A stretch of DNA of 64,000 bases from Laguncularia racemosa (Eukaryota > Streptophyta > Magnoliopsida > Myrtales > Combretaceae). Under the pieces are notes generated by a model that was not told the origin of the DNA, ran no database searches, and saw nothing but the letters and a program-made list of their open reading frames with translations. The DNA lies in NCBI GenBank assembly GCA_037954665.1, contig JBBMOL010000046.1, forward strand, positions 5,254,501-5,318,500. Direction: 5' to 3'. Of this stretch, positions 35,431-48,478 are shown one piece after another. The position numbers and the translations under genes are program-made. Numbering within the stretch: position 1 is the stretch's first letter; each line of letters begins with the position of its first letter.

Positions 35431-37764
35431 ATATATATATATGCAGCAAGCTTTGCACATAATTCTTTTTAAGTTATGAAATCAATCTCTATTAAAAGTT
35501 GTGTAAGATGAAAGCTAGAGTTAAGTGGATAACTAATGGCAGTAGAGATATAAAGTTTTATTATGCTTTGGTGATGAATAGAATGAGCAAAAATAGGATA
35601 ATTGCTCTCCAAGACTCGGTTGGGAATTAAATAATTGAACCACATTTTTTCATATCATATATCACCTCCCATTTGCATAAAGCTTACACCTCTCAAAAAT
35701 CTTTCGTCAAGCCTATTAATGGGGATTTAGGGGTGTGGGAGTGGCATCTTAATTAGCTTTCCTCAGCAAACCTATAAACCTAGAAGAAATTCTAAATGCA
35801 TTAGATATGATTAGATCTTGAAAAGCCCTAAGGAAAGATGGTCTTCATACTCGCTTTTTCAAAGCTTATTGGAATATTATAGGTAAGTTAGTGATTCATC
35901 TATTAATAGAAACCTCTAGCCACAAGACAAGCCCTTGGTAATGAACCAAAGTTTGCTAATACTTATCCCTAAATCATTAGGAGCAAATCAAATTACACAA
36001 TTTTGAGCATTTAGTCCATCCAACACTATTTACAAGGTCATTGCCAAAATTCTTATGAATTGCCTCAGGCCTTTTCTTGACAACCTTATATGCTCTTATC
36101 AATCTAGCTTCATCCTTAACAGGAAAGCAGATGACTATCTAGTGATATACTATTACAATCTTCAAGTTTTGGCAAATACATAAGATTGTTCTCAGCTTTA
36201 AACTAAAGGCAAGTTGTTTCTCCTTAATTCTAGATGAAATTCAAAAGAAATTAGTTGGGTAGAAAGTTAAGCTTTTGAGTACAATAAGTAGGATAATCCT
36301 AAAAAAATTTGTTCTTCAATGAATCCCTCTATACTACATACAATGCACATTTATGCTATTAAAGTTCATTCTTCTAGTAGATCAAATGACAATGATTCAT
36401 GCATTGTGGATCTAAGACATTAGGAAAAATATATTGGATATCTAGGAAACTATCATTATCCCCAAAGAGAAGGGAAGGCTAAATTTAGACAGTTTGACAA
36501 GGGGAAAATAAAGCATGGGCAATTAAAAGGCTTTACGAATTTCAACATAGGAAAGTAATGTGGGTTAAAGTCTACAAGGGTAAATATAGCAAAAAATAGT
36601 GTGCTGATTACCTAAGCTCTCAATGCATTTATGATCTCTATGTCTCCTTGTTTGTAAGACAAAAATTGTAACTAAAAGAAATTTATAACAAATTAGAGGT
36701 AGAGACTATTATGCAAATTAATGATTTGCAATAAATTTGGTCCTCCCTTTTAACCTAAAAATCAAGCTATTCCTCTAAAGAATTTATGTGAATGGCATGC
36801 CAACATGTGTAAACCTTAATAAAATCTTGCCAACATTAGATACTAGCTAGTAGCTGCCTTAGATGTGTGAATGAAGATGAAGACTTTGAACATGCCTAAA
36901 GATCTTATCTAAAAGTAGAAAACATATGGAGAAGAATATGGCCTCAAGCTATTGCTTTCAATCAACAATTGTATTTGGAATGAGCAAAACAACAGGTTAG
37001 AGAAAAAGGAACTTCACATTAACCCTCCTCCATGGGCCATAACCTTTACATTTGATCAATGGTCAATATGGCAAGAAAGGAACCATAAAATTTTCAAAGA
37101 AAACAAACCATCTTTGCAATTTGCTAATCAATTTAAATATTAGGTGTTCATAAGGATAAGGAGATTGTTGTACTGTATTTAACAACATGGAATAGCTTAG
37201 GAACCACCAATGAATGATTGGATAAAGTTGAACATCGATGCATTTGTAGTTGGTCCGAAAATTACAGCCACAATTGGTAGGAGTAATTAGAGATGAGGGA
37301 GGACAATGGATAATGGGCTTTTTTAGGAAAATTGGATGCATCGATATCCCAAGTGCAAAGCCATGGGATTTATTTTGAGGACTACATTATTGCAATATAA
37401 TGGGCTTTTAAAAATTTGAAATCAACTTTGATTCTAAAATTGTTGCAAGTTTTATTAAATTAAACACAATTATCTTAACAAACTTTTACATGTCATTATT
37501 GCTTTGAAAATGATTGCCTATACTTTATATAGGGAAGCAAGTGCCCTTGTTGATCTACTAGATGCTAAGGTTCAAAATGAAAATGAAGAGAAAATGATAT
37601 TTTATGCTCTTCCTTTGAAATGCTATCTAATTTCTTCAAAAGACTTATTTTGTGTTGTAAAAATTTGGGAACATAAAGTTGCTAAAAGCTACTCTATTTA
37701 CTGGTTGTAAGGATTGGTTAAGTGCCCTACTATTTTCCTTACTATTGGAAAAAACAAAAAAAAG
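33111..37764 (+). pseudogene. LINE ORF2 remnant: endonuclease, RT and RNase H
   Basis: Order on the + strand: an APE endonuclease start at about 33880 (GANSTNCINAIKDLVNEQ), RPFYFQQIWLTL near 34500 and AQTWSKEVFG near 34605. An AT-rich interruption follows (about 34810-35470), then RVKWITNGSRDIKFYYALVM (about 35518-35580). RT core pieces lie at 35770-36160 (KDGLHTRFFKAYWNIIGKLV; then L-I-P-K, I-Y-K-V-I-A-K-I-L and A-D-D-like text in shifted frames) and a late-RT phrase at 36460. An RNase H domain is at 37200-37700 (WIKLNIDAF, GGVIRDEGGQWIMGFF, YREASALVDLLD). Many stops. An A-rich tract at 37746-37764 may be the tail. Confidence 0.82.
34810..35470. other. AT-rich interruption inside the LINE ORF2 remnant
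   Basis: LINE-like reading stops near 34800 and resumes near 35510. The DNA between is A/T-rich, contains an AAAT microsatellite at about 35403-35434 and has no coding motif. It may be a further insertion, but clear ends were not found. Confidence 0.4.
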
Positions 37765-38695
37765 CCCTTTAGTAAATAGACCTTACACGATGCTTTGTTT
37801 CAATTTCACATAAAGTTTGATAGAATTTTTTTTTTTTGTTCAATTTACAAAGTCTTCTTTCAAATTTGTTAATCTTTAAGTTAAGCGGTTCTTCTTTTAT
37901 GATCATATTTTTCTTAAAAACTATTTTTACTGTAACTATAATTCTCTTTTACAATCTTCTTTAATGTTTATTTTTCGTATTTAATTTGTGAAAATAATAT
38001 AGATGAGAAAACAATTATAAACACTAATACATTATACTCACCTAAAAAAAGATACTAACACATTATTTGGGAAATTTTTATAAAAGAATAATAGGTTGAA
38101 ACGAGAATGAATAAAAGTGGAAAAAAGTATAATTTTTACTTTATATTTAGCTATGTAGGAAAGAATTGGAGAAAAATATTTCATTTCTTTTATTTGGTTG
38201 GTTTTCTACAAAGAAAATGGATAGAAATAAAGTTAATATTTAATAAAATTACTCTTATTTTATTTTGATAAACATAGTTAAAAGGGACAAATTTGTAATC
38301 ATAATCCAACTCCATCTATTTTCATCCATTTATTTCTAATTTAAACAAAAAATAAAATAAATTCTAAAATGGGAAAATTTTCCACTTATTTTTATTCTTT
38401 TCCACCCATTTACATTTACTTGAATTATTTAAGATAACATTCTTTCCATCTTTATCCTTTTTTTTTATTTTCAATCTCGTGCTGCGTCTACACATATGTT
38501 GCATAAAGTAAATGAAATGGAGATGAGATGTACTTACAAATATCTACTTAATTAACAAAAAAAAAAAAAAGGAAAAAGAAAACTGATATCCTTTATAACG
38601 AAAAAAAAAATCTGATTTCCTTTGCTTTTTAGCGTTTGTTTATGTTAAATAAATTAAGGTTACTGAAAAATAAAGTAATTTTAAATCATGCCAAA
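37765..38695. other. AT-rich spacer upstream of the ankyrin gene
   Basis: No gene is seen. An imperfect inverted repeat joins GAATGAATAAAAGTGGAAAA (38107-38126) with TTCCACTTATTTTTATTC (about 38381-38398), suggesting a small MITE of 0.3-0.4 kb. Confidence 0.4.
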
Positions 38696-38699
38696 TCCA

Positions 38700-38984
38700 A
38701 TACAATAAATAGAGCAGAGCCTCGATGTTCTTTCTCCAGTCTCTCCCTCTCTCTCTCTCTCTCTCACTCTCACTCTCTCACTCACTCTGCCAATGCCATC
38801 AGGTTTTCTCTCTCTCTGGTCTCTCTCCTCCTTCAGCTTTAACTTTCTCTCTCTAGACTAGGCATTAGAGGGACATAAAGCTCAGAGAATCCTCACAATA
38901 TTTACACGGACATACACATAGAGAGAACAGGGAGAGAGAGAGAAAAGTATACAGCGACAAGCGCGTGGCTGCACTCACGTCATA
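38700..38984 (+). promoter_or_regulatory. Core promoter and CT-rich 5' leader of the ankyrin gene
   Basis: A TATA-like CAATAAATAG lies at 38703-38712. It is followed by long CT/CTCA repeats (about 38735-38850), typical of plant 5' leaders, and by a GA-rich stretch (about 38921-38942) before the ATG at 38985. Confidence 0.5.
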
Positions 38985-41900
38985 ATGCCTGTTTTTGCCG
39001 GAAAACAGCAGGTAGTTCCGGTGGACTACGAGGCGGAGGTGTCGCAAAGACTTATAGAAGCAACTCTCGCCGGCGATGTGGAGACTGCTGTTGACTGTAT
39101 ATCCGATCCATGCGTCGACGTCAACTTCGTTGGAACCGTGAGCTTGAAGACCAGACGGTGCGACGTCGTTTTGCGAGGGGAATCGGCCGGCGAAGTTAAG
39201 GTGGAGTACGACGAGTTTAGGACAGACGTTACGGCTCTGTTCGTCGCCGTTCATGTTGGCAATGCAGCTCTCGTGAAGAAACTACTGGTAAATTACTGAA
39301 CATTTAAATTTTCTAAAAATCATCATTTGATGATATTTAATATTTCTTATGCTCGGTTTTGAAATATGTTATGCTCTTTTAATTAGCATTTCACTTTATG
39401 CGTTTGTAATGATCCGGCTCCATTTCAACTTTTGCTAACGATCTCGTTAACGGATGCTCATACAAATTGAGAAAAAAAAAAGTTTTATAATTTTAATAAA
39501 TTTGAATGTACAGAAAATTTTAAGCATTTTTTCTTTAGAAAAAAAAGAAAGAAAGAAAACATATCCTAATATATCATTTTGTTTTTATAATGATTTTTGT
39601 AAAATTTGTAAGTTATATTTATTTATTTATTTTTCTGTTTCTTCATTAAGCCTTTTCTGAGAAATTTAAATAAAAAACAAATCAGGAGTTTTCTTTAAGT
39701 TATTACTAGTTGTTGACCAAGTTTAGTACATTTGTTGGCGTAAATTCAACAGTTCCGTCAACTCTGCTAGATATTGTAATTGTTGTTTAGATAGTGATTG
39801 TAATTATTATTATTATTTTAGATATATCTTTGAGTAAATGGCATACAAAAGTGGGCCACTGTCTCGATATTTCATTTTCATAAGTTGCCTTTTGCTTCAA
39901 TTGTTTCGTTGAGAAGTTCAAAATTTCAAACACGGCACGGCTAGTAGGAACGGAACAGTCCGTCCCATCTCAAAATTTCCTGCCCAACTCCAACTGATTT
40001 TTCGATTTTAATTCTTTTTCTCCTTGAATTTCATCACGTCACATTTGAACTTCAGTAATCCAAGAATTAATGAGAAAAAGAAAAAGAAAGTTCCGTTTAT
40101 AACTACTAATATTTTCGCAAAATATGTAATTAGCTTTAGAAAAATGGAAAGTTTGCTTTTCAAACTCGTTAATTGGTACTAGAGAGCACTCGTTAATAGG
40201 GCTTGCTCATTATTTTAATTTATCAATTAATGTATGGTATTCTGTAGTAAAAGCTAAGATTTTATGTTCGCGGGTTCTCTGTTTTGAAATCGAAACTATT
40301 TGATTGTTGCTTTCTTTAAGGATTCCTGTTGTGCCTGTGGCTTTAAAGCTTTTCCGTAATGTGCTCTCTATTATAAATGGGGTTTGATTCTTTTGTTTTC
40401 TTTTTTAATTAATTGGGTCATTAGTGCTAAACCCGTTTGTTAAGCTGAACTTGCTTCCTTTTTCTAAAGCTAGATTCAAATTTGGTACAGTCACACATCT
40501 TCTATACAGCAAAATAACCGAAAAACACAACCACCCTAAGTTTTATCTTGTTAAAGCTTAAGATAAAATTTAGGGTTTGGTGCATCCCCGCATATTGGTT
40601 GTCTTGGCAATAGTTATTCCTCCTTCAGCTGGCTTGAAAAATGATATTAAGAAAAAACTAGATAAAAAGGCATTAATTTTCTTTTAAAATCAATGGATAA
40701 ATAATAATAGACTTCATGTCCTTATGCCTGACTCTCTCTTTTTTTTTCTCTTTTATATATTCATTTCTACTTTTTAATTGCGGAAATTACATTTTTTTTC
40801 TTTTATTTTTCTTTTATGGTCTTGTAATTATACTAGATCTCTGAGAGATGATATTTGCATTTTCCTAGTAGGGTCTGTCCCTTGTAGTAGGGCAGTATTT
40901 TAATGGTTAAATTGCTTCGGTTATTTCTTCTTGTCTTGAAATATCTTCTTCAGATTTACTGAAGAATGAAAGTCCAAGCATCTTTTACGGCTATTCATTT
41001 GTCCATGTAGTGATTACATTAATCAATCTAATGAAGTTATAACCAAATAAATTGTCGTATATGTCCAAGTTTCCTATATTTTGTTTTCAGAACGTAAGTA
41101 AATTCAGGCCCTACAAATTATATAGGACATTGATTCCAGCCTGTAAATCAGAGATAATTGCTGGCTGTATATGAACTGGCAAGAAAATTCTACTACCATA
41201 ATTGAGTGCGAGCATGGGCAGAACCTGAAGTACATAAGAGTACACTCTTACAGGACAAAGGACAGATTTCCAGTTTTTCTATCACAATCAGTATCTCTCA
41301 AGATATGTCCTGTTGTGGCCACAACTTTTTGTATTCTAGGAAGAACCCAAAATCCTACTGTTGTACTGCTTCTTCTGTTTCCTAACTTCCACAGTGAATT
41401 AAAAGTAAATGTCAAAACATAACATGTGGCAGTAAATGTTATTTTCTTGGTTAATTTTTCAGCTTATGCTAATTAGCTAATGGCTTGATATTTTGATGTG
41501 GCAGAGCGTTGGGGCTGATGTAAATCAGGTGCTCTTCAAAGGCTTCACAACAACAGCAGCTGTTCGAGAGGCTCACCTTGAGATTTTGGAAATTTTATTG
41601 AAAGCAGGGGCTTCACAGGCAGCTTGTGAGGAGTCTTTGGTGGAGGCAAGCCATCATGGGCGTGCTAGGTTTGTGGAGCTTCTCATGGATACTGATCTCA
41701 TTCGACCCCACGTAGCTGTGCATGCTTTGGTAAAGGCTTGTTGCATGGGCTTTGCTGATGTAGTGGACACTTTCATCAAGGTAAACAGCTAATCCCTGTA
41801 AACGTATTGCGTGCCATAAACCACATTGCTTCATTGTTGCTTTGCAAGAGAGGCGAGTGAAACAAATGAACATTTTGACGCTAATGCATAGATTTTTCAA

Positions 41901-44048
41901 CTAGCCTCCAGTAATTTCAAGAAAAATCACCGGTCTGAGTTTCTAAATTGTTGTGCCTTTAATACAAGGGATCAAGCTAATCTAACTCTTCCACCTAACT
42001 TCCAAATGTGACGTATAAGTACTTTCCTTTCCCTAGTGTGGAGTGGATGCAGACACACCTGACCGTGTATTGCTGAAGTCATCCAAGCCATCCCTTCACA
42101 TGAATGTTGACTGCACTGCTCTGGTTGCCGCTGTAGTTAGTAGGCAAGCAGCTGTTGTCCATCTGCTCCTACAGGTAAAATTTCTCACTATTTTATACCC
42201 TTCTATTTTTCATGAGAACCTAACACAGATGTAGTTTTTTTTTTTTTTTTTCCTGTAAAAAACACAGTATCAGCATTCATAAACTTTTATTTTCAAAAAA
42301 AGAATCATAATAATAATAAAAAAAAAAAGAAAAGAAAAAAACGAAAAGAATTAAGTAAATGACCTGCCAAAGTAATTGAGATATCCTGCAAGAAAAGATG
42401 CAGATATATTCTTTTATTTTATTGTTATGAATTTAGAAGAAATCCTTCATTGCTTCAAATCCTCTAGACAAATGTTTACATAACTTCTTGTCTTAAACAT
42501 GCGAAACAGGCTGGTGTCAGAACCGACATCAAAGTAAGACTGGGTGCGTGGTCATGGGACACGACTTCAGGAGAAGAGTTTCGAGTTGGAGCAGGTTTGG
42601 CCGAGCCTTATCCTATTACATGGTGTGCTGTGGAGTATTATGAGGCAAGCGGTAATATCCTGCGGATGCTTCTCCAACACCGTTCCATCGACAGTCCTCA
42701 CTTTGGAAGAACCCTCCTTCACCATGCTATTCTTTGTGGCAACTTGGGAGCTGTAAATTTTCTTTTAAATTCTGGAGCTGATTGTGAGACTGCCATTAGG
42801 ACATCTGTTATAACTGGCATTCGCCCAATTCATATGGCTGCCCGCCTTGGTTTCTCAACAATTCTTCAATCCTTGATTGATTCTGGTTGTGATGTGAACT
42901 CCCAGACGTATTGTGGTGATACAGCTTTAATGATCTGCACAAAGAACAAGAATAAGGAATGCCTGAAGATTTTGGCCATGGCTGGTGCTGAATTTGGCAT
43001 CATTAATGCTTTTGGGCAATCTGCAAGTTCAATTGCTGGATCTAATCAGTGGACGCTGGGTTTTCAAGATGTAGTGGTTGATGTTATGAAAGCTGGAAAA
43101 GTTCCTAAATCCAGCAGTCCCTCTGTTTTCTTCCCCTTGATGTTAGCAGCTCAAGTTGGTGACTGTGAGGCCATAGAAGTTCTTATAGGATGGAAAGGAA
43201 TTAACCTCAACTATCAAGATGAAAATGGCTTTTCAGCAGTCATGGTAGCTGCATTAAAGGGACATGTTGAAGCATTTCGATTGCTGGTTTATGCAGGGGC
43301 TGATGTAAAGTTGCTCAACAAAGCTGGCGAAACAGCAATCACCATTTCTGAATTAAGTCCATATCGCGATTTATTTGAGAAGGTCATGCTTCAATTTGCA
43401 CTTGAAAAAGGTGGACACAATGCCACAGGATTTTATGCTTTGCATTCTGCAGCTCGCCGTGGAGATATTGATGCAGTACGGCTATTGAGAACTAGAGGTT
43501 ATGGTATTAATGTGCCAGATGGGGATGGATACACTCCACTCATGTTGGCAGCAAGAGAAGGGCACAAGTCCACCTGTGAACTCTTGTTGTCTTACGGGGC
43601 CTTTTGTGATTTCAAGAACAATAAGGGAGAAACTGCACTCTCCCTTGCCAAGAAAAATGGCAGCACCAAGAATGATATTGTCAATCTAATACTAGATGAG
43701 CTTGCTCGTAAGCTCGTACTTGGTGGTGCTCGTGTGCAAAAGCACACGAAAGGAGGAAAAGGAACTCCACATCATAAAGACATTAGGATGGTGGGAACTT
43801 CCGGTTTACTTAGGTGGGGAAAATCGAGTAGGAGAAATGTAGTCTGTCGGGAGGCCGAGGTAGGACCCAGCCCTGCCTTTGAACTTAATAGGAGGAAGAA
43901 AGGAGATGCAAATAATCCTGGAATTTTCCATGTCTTGACCACTAAGAACAAGGAAGTGCATTTTGTCTGTGACGGTGGAATCGGAGCAGCTGAGCTTTGG
44001 GTAAGGGGGATAAAACTTGTGACTGGGGAAGCTGTATTTGGCAAATAA
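38985..44048 (+). CDS. Ankyrin-repeat protein, 4 exons, 751 aa
   Basis: Exons: 38985-39287, 41505-41780, 42037-42174 and 42510-44048. All introns are GT-AG and phase 0, giving 2256 nt and a stop at 44046-44048. Ankyrin repeats run from about residue 83 to 620. Examples are ALFVAVHVGNAALVKKLL crossing into SVGADVNQ, GRTLLHHAILCGNLGAVNFL, FFPLMLAAQVGDCEAIEVLI and GYTPLMLAAREGHKSTCELL. About 130 C-terminal residues follow: a basic stretch, then GIFHVLTTKNKEVHFVCDGG and AELWVRGIKLVTGEAVFGK. No signal peptide or membrane segment is seen, so a soluble intracellular protein is likely. Ankyrin repeats bind protein partners; the partner cannot be told. The C-terminal part is conserved in a plant ankyrin subfamily as I recall it, with no assigned function. 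Intron 1 is 2.2 kb. Confidence 0.9.
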
Positions 44049-44947
44049 AAGACAACATGATGTCGTTTAGTTGTACACATGTGCTCTAGCTTAGAGCACT
44101 CCTTATATGACAAGAATGATTCCTTCCCATTGTGAAGATCGGTTCAAGCTCAATCGCATGGCAACATAATCGTCTATAAAATGTACTTGAATATTCCAGC
44201 CCAGCATGAACCCAAAGATAGCGTATGTATATTTGTAAGATAGATGTAAAGCCTAGAATTTGAATTTTACCCTAAAAGCTAAAAGTAAAAGGTTTGTACC
44301 TCGGACCCGAAATATATGATCGTGCAACAAACCTTGTTGGGCGTGTGTAAAAAAGATTGGCATTTTACCTTCCCTGCTTATGCATTTGCACCAATTCTCT
44401 TGCATTTTACTTTCCCAACCAAAAATGAGATTCTTCTGTAAATCAGTTGACTTAGCTGGTAGTCTTAAAGCCATAATAAGAAGAGAATTATCAACGAAGC
44501 CACTCAGGACATCAGTTTGGGCAACAAAACACAAAATCCTACTTTCAAGCACAATTGAAATGCTTATGAGAAAAGTTACTCACCAACCATCTCCAGCACG
44601 TGCTATGCATAGGGCATGATTTCGTATTTTGAGACACCAGTATCATCAGAGATTGATGGATCAATGTCCAGTTTAGCAAGAGTTGCTAATTTCCTATAAC
44701 AAACCATTTCCACTTTGCAATATGCCAACAATGCATGTCTTATATTTAGAAGTCATTGGTCATGTATACCTTTAGACCCCCATTGGTCGATTAAAGAATG
44801 GAGTGATACATTCCTCCCAACACTGAAATATCAATGGCCCGATGAAATTCTATCAACTGAGCTAATTATCTTCCCAACGAATCTGACAGGTTCTCAAAAA
44901 TAGCAACTAGTTTAACACAAGATTTAAAAAATAGTAACAGCTACTAC
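44049..44947. other. Spacer between convergent ankyrin and ribosome recycling factor genes
   Basis: These 899 bp separate two converging stop codons and must hold both 3' UTRs. AATAAA at 44044-44049 overlaps the ankyrin stop codon and is too close to be sure it is the polyadenylation signal. Short open frames here have no recognisable motif. Confidence 0.7.
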
Positions 44948-47471
44948 TCAGCCAGACGATATTTCTTTTTCCTTTGCTTTACACATATCTTCTGCAGACT
45001 TCACGAATTTCTTAGTCAATTCATCAACCTGCAGAACAAAATTTGCAAGCAAACACTGTCAGGGCATTGTTTGTAGTTGCAACCTTTTCCTCTTAATAAT
45101 GACCAGAATATCACTCACTTCTTTCTCCAGTCTCTTTGCACTGTCCTTCGGGAAATTGGAGCCTGCTTTCTTAAACGTATCCAATGCCTGTGGAAAATTG
45201 CAACAATTAGATCAATCAATATATCATAGAATACCACGCAAGCCAGCAGGAAAAATGTTCCTCTGTCATCCAGTGCATGCAGCATTAATATGGGGGGAGC
45301 CAACTACCCTAAAGCCATTAGCCATGAGAGACATATTAGTATGGCATCACTATATCTGCATATTGGATCCCAATAAACAGCTTTAACGTTACACTATTTC
45401 TTATTCTGTTCGCAATTTCTGTGTCAAAGTATGGCTGGATATGCTGCCAAGAACAAGCTAAACCTAGAGGCCTTTCCTTGCGGTCAGTGGCAAACTCTGA
45501 AATTTCCCTAAAATAACCTCTCATCTTTTAGCAACAAATGCTTTGGCAAATTCACAATAATTCTTCCTGACATGACAATTGATAACACAAATTTAGGTCA
45601 AAAGATATATTGATTAACATTTTGGTTTCCATAAAAGACCTTTAATTGCATGGGAAACCTCTGTCAAAAAGAGAAGACAAGCATCAGAGAAAAGCATAGT
45701 GTTTAGTGAATGTGAGGGCTGGCTTGCTGTGGAAAAGGTGAGGCTATGTTGTCCAAAAATTTTGGTAGATATCATAGGAATTCCAGAGATGTGTAAAATT
45801 CAATTTAGAAATTTTCTTGGGGACTGCGAAATACAGGAAAGAATGAACTCGAGCTGTATTTTGATTTGTCCTAACAGCATATTTCTCCTGAAAATTAATT
45901 TTAAAAAACTGCAACTTTCATTTTGTAAAGTGGTCCAAGGGTATACCTTTTGCCGTGCCCTTCTGATACTTTGTTTAACCTCTTCACAAGATTTAGAGAC
46001 AATCTTGCACATCGCCTGTAGAGTGCAAGTCATTATTCTGATTGGCAAAAGTAAAATACATGAAGAATCAAAAGTTTGCAGGAAGGAGGGATGAATGATA
46101 GATGTCTCACCTGCATATGCTCTTTTGTCAACCTGACCACGCAAATATTGGATTAAGAGAAGTCAGCATACTGACGCAACCTCAAATTTTGCAATTGGTA
46201 AAACAAATAAGATAGTGGGAAAAAAAAATTGAATTTAATGACTGAAAAACTTACGGAGGAATAGCGGCAATCAAACGCTGACCATCGTTTCTAGGATTTA
46301 ACCCTAAGGGAGACAAAACAATGGCACTTTCTATTTCTTTAAGAGTCTGCAGGAGATAATGATTTGGATAGATTAGAGTGAAGTTCCAAGAGCTTCCATA
46401 ATAATACAAAGCATAAAGAAAGTTCATTACATTGGGATCATAAGGATTGACTGATAGTGTTTTTGGATCTAAAACTGACACAACAGCCAACCTAACTAAA
46501 GGCATCTTCACGCCCCCGGTTTCAACAATAATATGATCAAGCATTCCTGAGGGAAAAAAAGAAAGTCACCAAGGAATTTGAAATGAATTCAACACATAAG
46601 CAACAATGATAAAACTGGAGGTGGCAATCATATAAAGATAAAATGCGTTCGCAAGATACCAGGGGATGCCCTCCCAGTTCTAAGTTTCGCTAATTCTCGT
46701 GACAGTGCAACAATGGCAGCATCCATTTGTGAAGTGGCAGCTTCCTTGACACTTGGCCCAATGTCCGCCACAACATCCACTGAACCAGCAGCAGAATCAT
46801 CCTCTGAAGCAATAGAGGAAAGACATTTAAATCAACATCAGATACCCCCTAAATTAAGATCACCACAAATCAGCGTTCAGCATAAAATTCACATATTGTG
46901 AGCTAAATAATTTTCAACTAGAATCACTAAATCTCAAATACCAACATCAAACCTGAATATACCAAAACACCAAAATAAACATCGGATTCTTCATATAAAC
47001 ATTAACCAAAATCTAAAATGCGATAAATCACAATTTTAGCAAGAAAAATGCTTTTCAATAAATAACTTAAACCCAGGAAAGAGATACAATCACATATAAT
47101 GAATTAAAAAAATCTCAATTAATCCATGAGTCCAAATCCAAGCAAAAAACATGACAAATAAAGATCCAATTCATCGCATAACACATCAAATAACTAAAAT
47201 TTTATAAAGACCTACTGATCTAAACAACAAAGTTTATGATCTTTAATGAATAAGTACTTGATCTCTTTCCCTTGGCGAAGCCTCTGGAACTAAGTTTGGG
47301 GAACTCAAAGTGCGTTCGAGATGGAGGCTTGATTTGGTCGTTGGGGGTTCGAGAAGTGAGGACGTGAGAGAAATCGCGAGTTTGGAGAGTATTGGCTCCA
47401 TTGATAAGAGAAGTAGTAGCAACAGTAGTATGTCGATTTGATAAAGCTCGTCTCATCAGTTGCATTGCCAT
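44948..47471 (-). CDS. Ribosome recycling factor, organellar, 8 exons, 268 aa
   Basis: Exons on the minus strand: 47471-47258, 46803-46660, 46546-46431, 46346-46255, 46132-46111, 46015-45947, 45187-45119 and 45028-44948. Every junction is GT-AG, phases agree, and 807 nt encode 268 aa plus stop. The first 80 or so residues are basic and Ser/Thr-rich (MAMQLMRRALSNRHTTVATT), a mitochondrial-type transit peptide ending near RGFAKGKRSK. The RRF domain follows with the hallmarks LRTGRASPGMLDHI, LSVNPYDPN, SPLGLNPRNDGQRLIAAIP, LTKEHMQ, EEVKQSIRRARQK and VDELTKKFVKSAEDMCK. RRF, with EF-G, splits post-termination ribosomes. A mitochondrial site is inferred from the presequence; a plastid site is not excluded. 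One exon is only 22 nt long. Confidence 0.95.
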
Positions 47472-47570
47472 TGTTGAATTATTAGTGTTTTCTGTAATTT
47501 CATTGCAAGCTTATGTTACAGGAGGGGTTTTAGGCTTCAGCTGGTTGTTGTTGTACTAGGGTTTTTCATT
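47472..47570 (-). promoter_or_regulatory. Promoter-proximal region with telo-box, ribosome recycling factor gene
   Basis: On the minus strand GAAAAACCCTAG at 47567-47556 contains the telo-box AAACCCTA, about 85 bp upstream of the start codon. Telo-boxes are common in promoters of translation-related plant genes. Confidence 0.5.
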
Positions 47571-47810
47571 TTTTCTTGTGGATAAATTTGTGTTTTAACC
47601 CTTTCACTTCCCATAATAATAATAGTAAAAAGGTCCAGCTAATGTTTTTTCACCGCTTATATTAACTGAAGAGTACGTATAGCCTCTAATCAATGCATAA
47701 TAATTACTAAATAAAATAATAATAATAATTAAATAAATCAACAATAAATTATAGAAATTCAAAAATAGCAGAAGAATCCTAGTGATCCGCTAAAGCTATT
47801 CCATCATAAA

Positions 47811-48478
47811 TAGAGGTGGGCACAATTTAGTTCATTCCTCTAATCAAACGGAACCATATATTAGGATTTTTTTTTCTTAAATCAAACTTAATATATAATT
47901 TTATTTATAATTTTTTTGAACCTAATAAAAATAATTTGATTTACGGTTCGAACTATTTTTATATATGTTATTAATTTTTTAATATATATAAGTGAATAAG
48001 TTATGAAAAATTATATTTATTATAAAAATAATTTAATTTATTATTATTATTTTAATATCCTTTATCATCTCAATATTCATTTGATATATTTTGAGGCGCT
48101 TTTACTATCTCTTTTAAGGTAATTATGAATTTTATATTAATCAATAAGTAAAAATATAAAATTATAAAAGTAGTAAATTGCTTGATGAAAGTCAAATAAG
48201 AAAATAAATTAAGTAAATAACATAAAATCTTTTTTTTAATCATACATTCTTTATATTTTTCACTATCATTTTCTTTTTCTTTACTTCCCATGATTTAATT
48301 CAATTCAAAACGGTTTGATTCAATTTATAACTTTTTTAATTAAAAAACAATTATGTCCGATTTATAATTTTTTTAACTTAAAAAGATAGTTCAAACTTAA
48401 CTTATGATCCAATTCAATCCGATTCATTTCGATCCAATTCGGTTCGTGATTCGATTGATTTTTTTTTCCCCATCCCTA
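47811..48478. mobile_element. hAT-like MITE, 668 bp
   Basis: The left end is TAGAGGTGGGCACAA. The inverse complement of the right end is TAGGGATGGGGAAAA. Eight-base flanks ATCATAAA (47803-47810) and ATCATAGG (48479-48486) agree at six positions, the duplication length of hAT elements. Near the right end the sequence is rich in GATTCGGTTCG-like words, as in a common plant family with these ends. There is no transposase. Confidence 0.6.

Noticed and set aside
38865..39254. 129-codon minus-strand frame opposite ankyrin exon 1
   Set aside because: Antisense of a real exon and its CT-rich leader; low-complexity C-terminus and no motif.
42544..42756. Open frame overlapping ankyrin exon 4 in another frame
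   Set aside because: It is a shadow of the ankyrin coding sequence, whose frame holds the repeat motifs.
45699..46094. 131-codon plus-strand frame within the ribosome recycling factor gene
   Set aside because: It overlaps intron 6 and exon 6 of the minus-strand gene, which has full splice and domain support.
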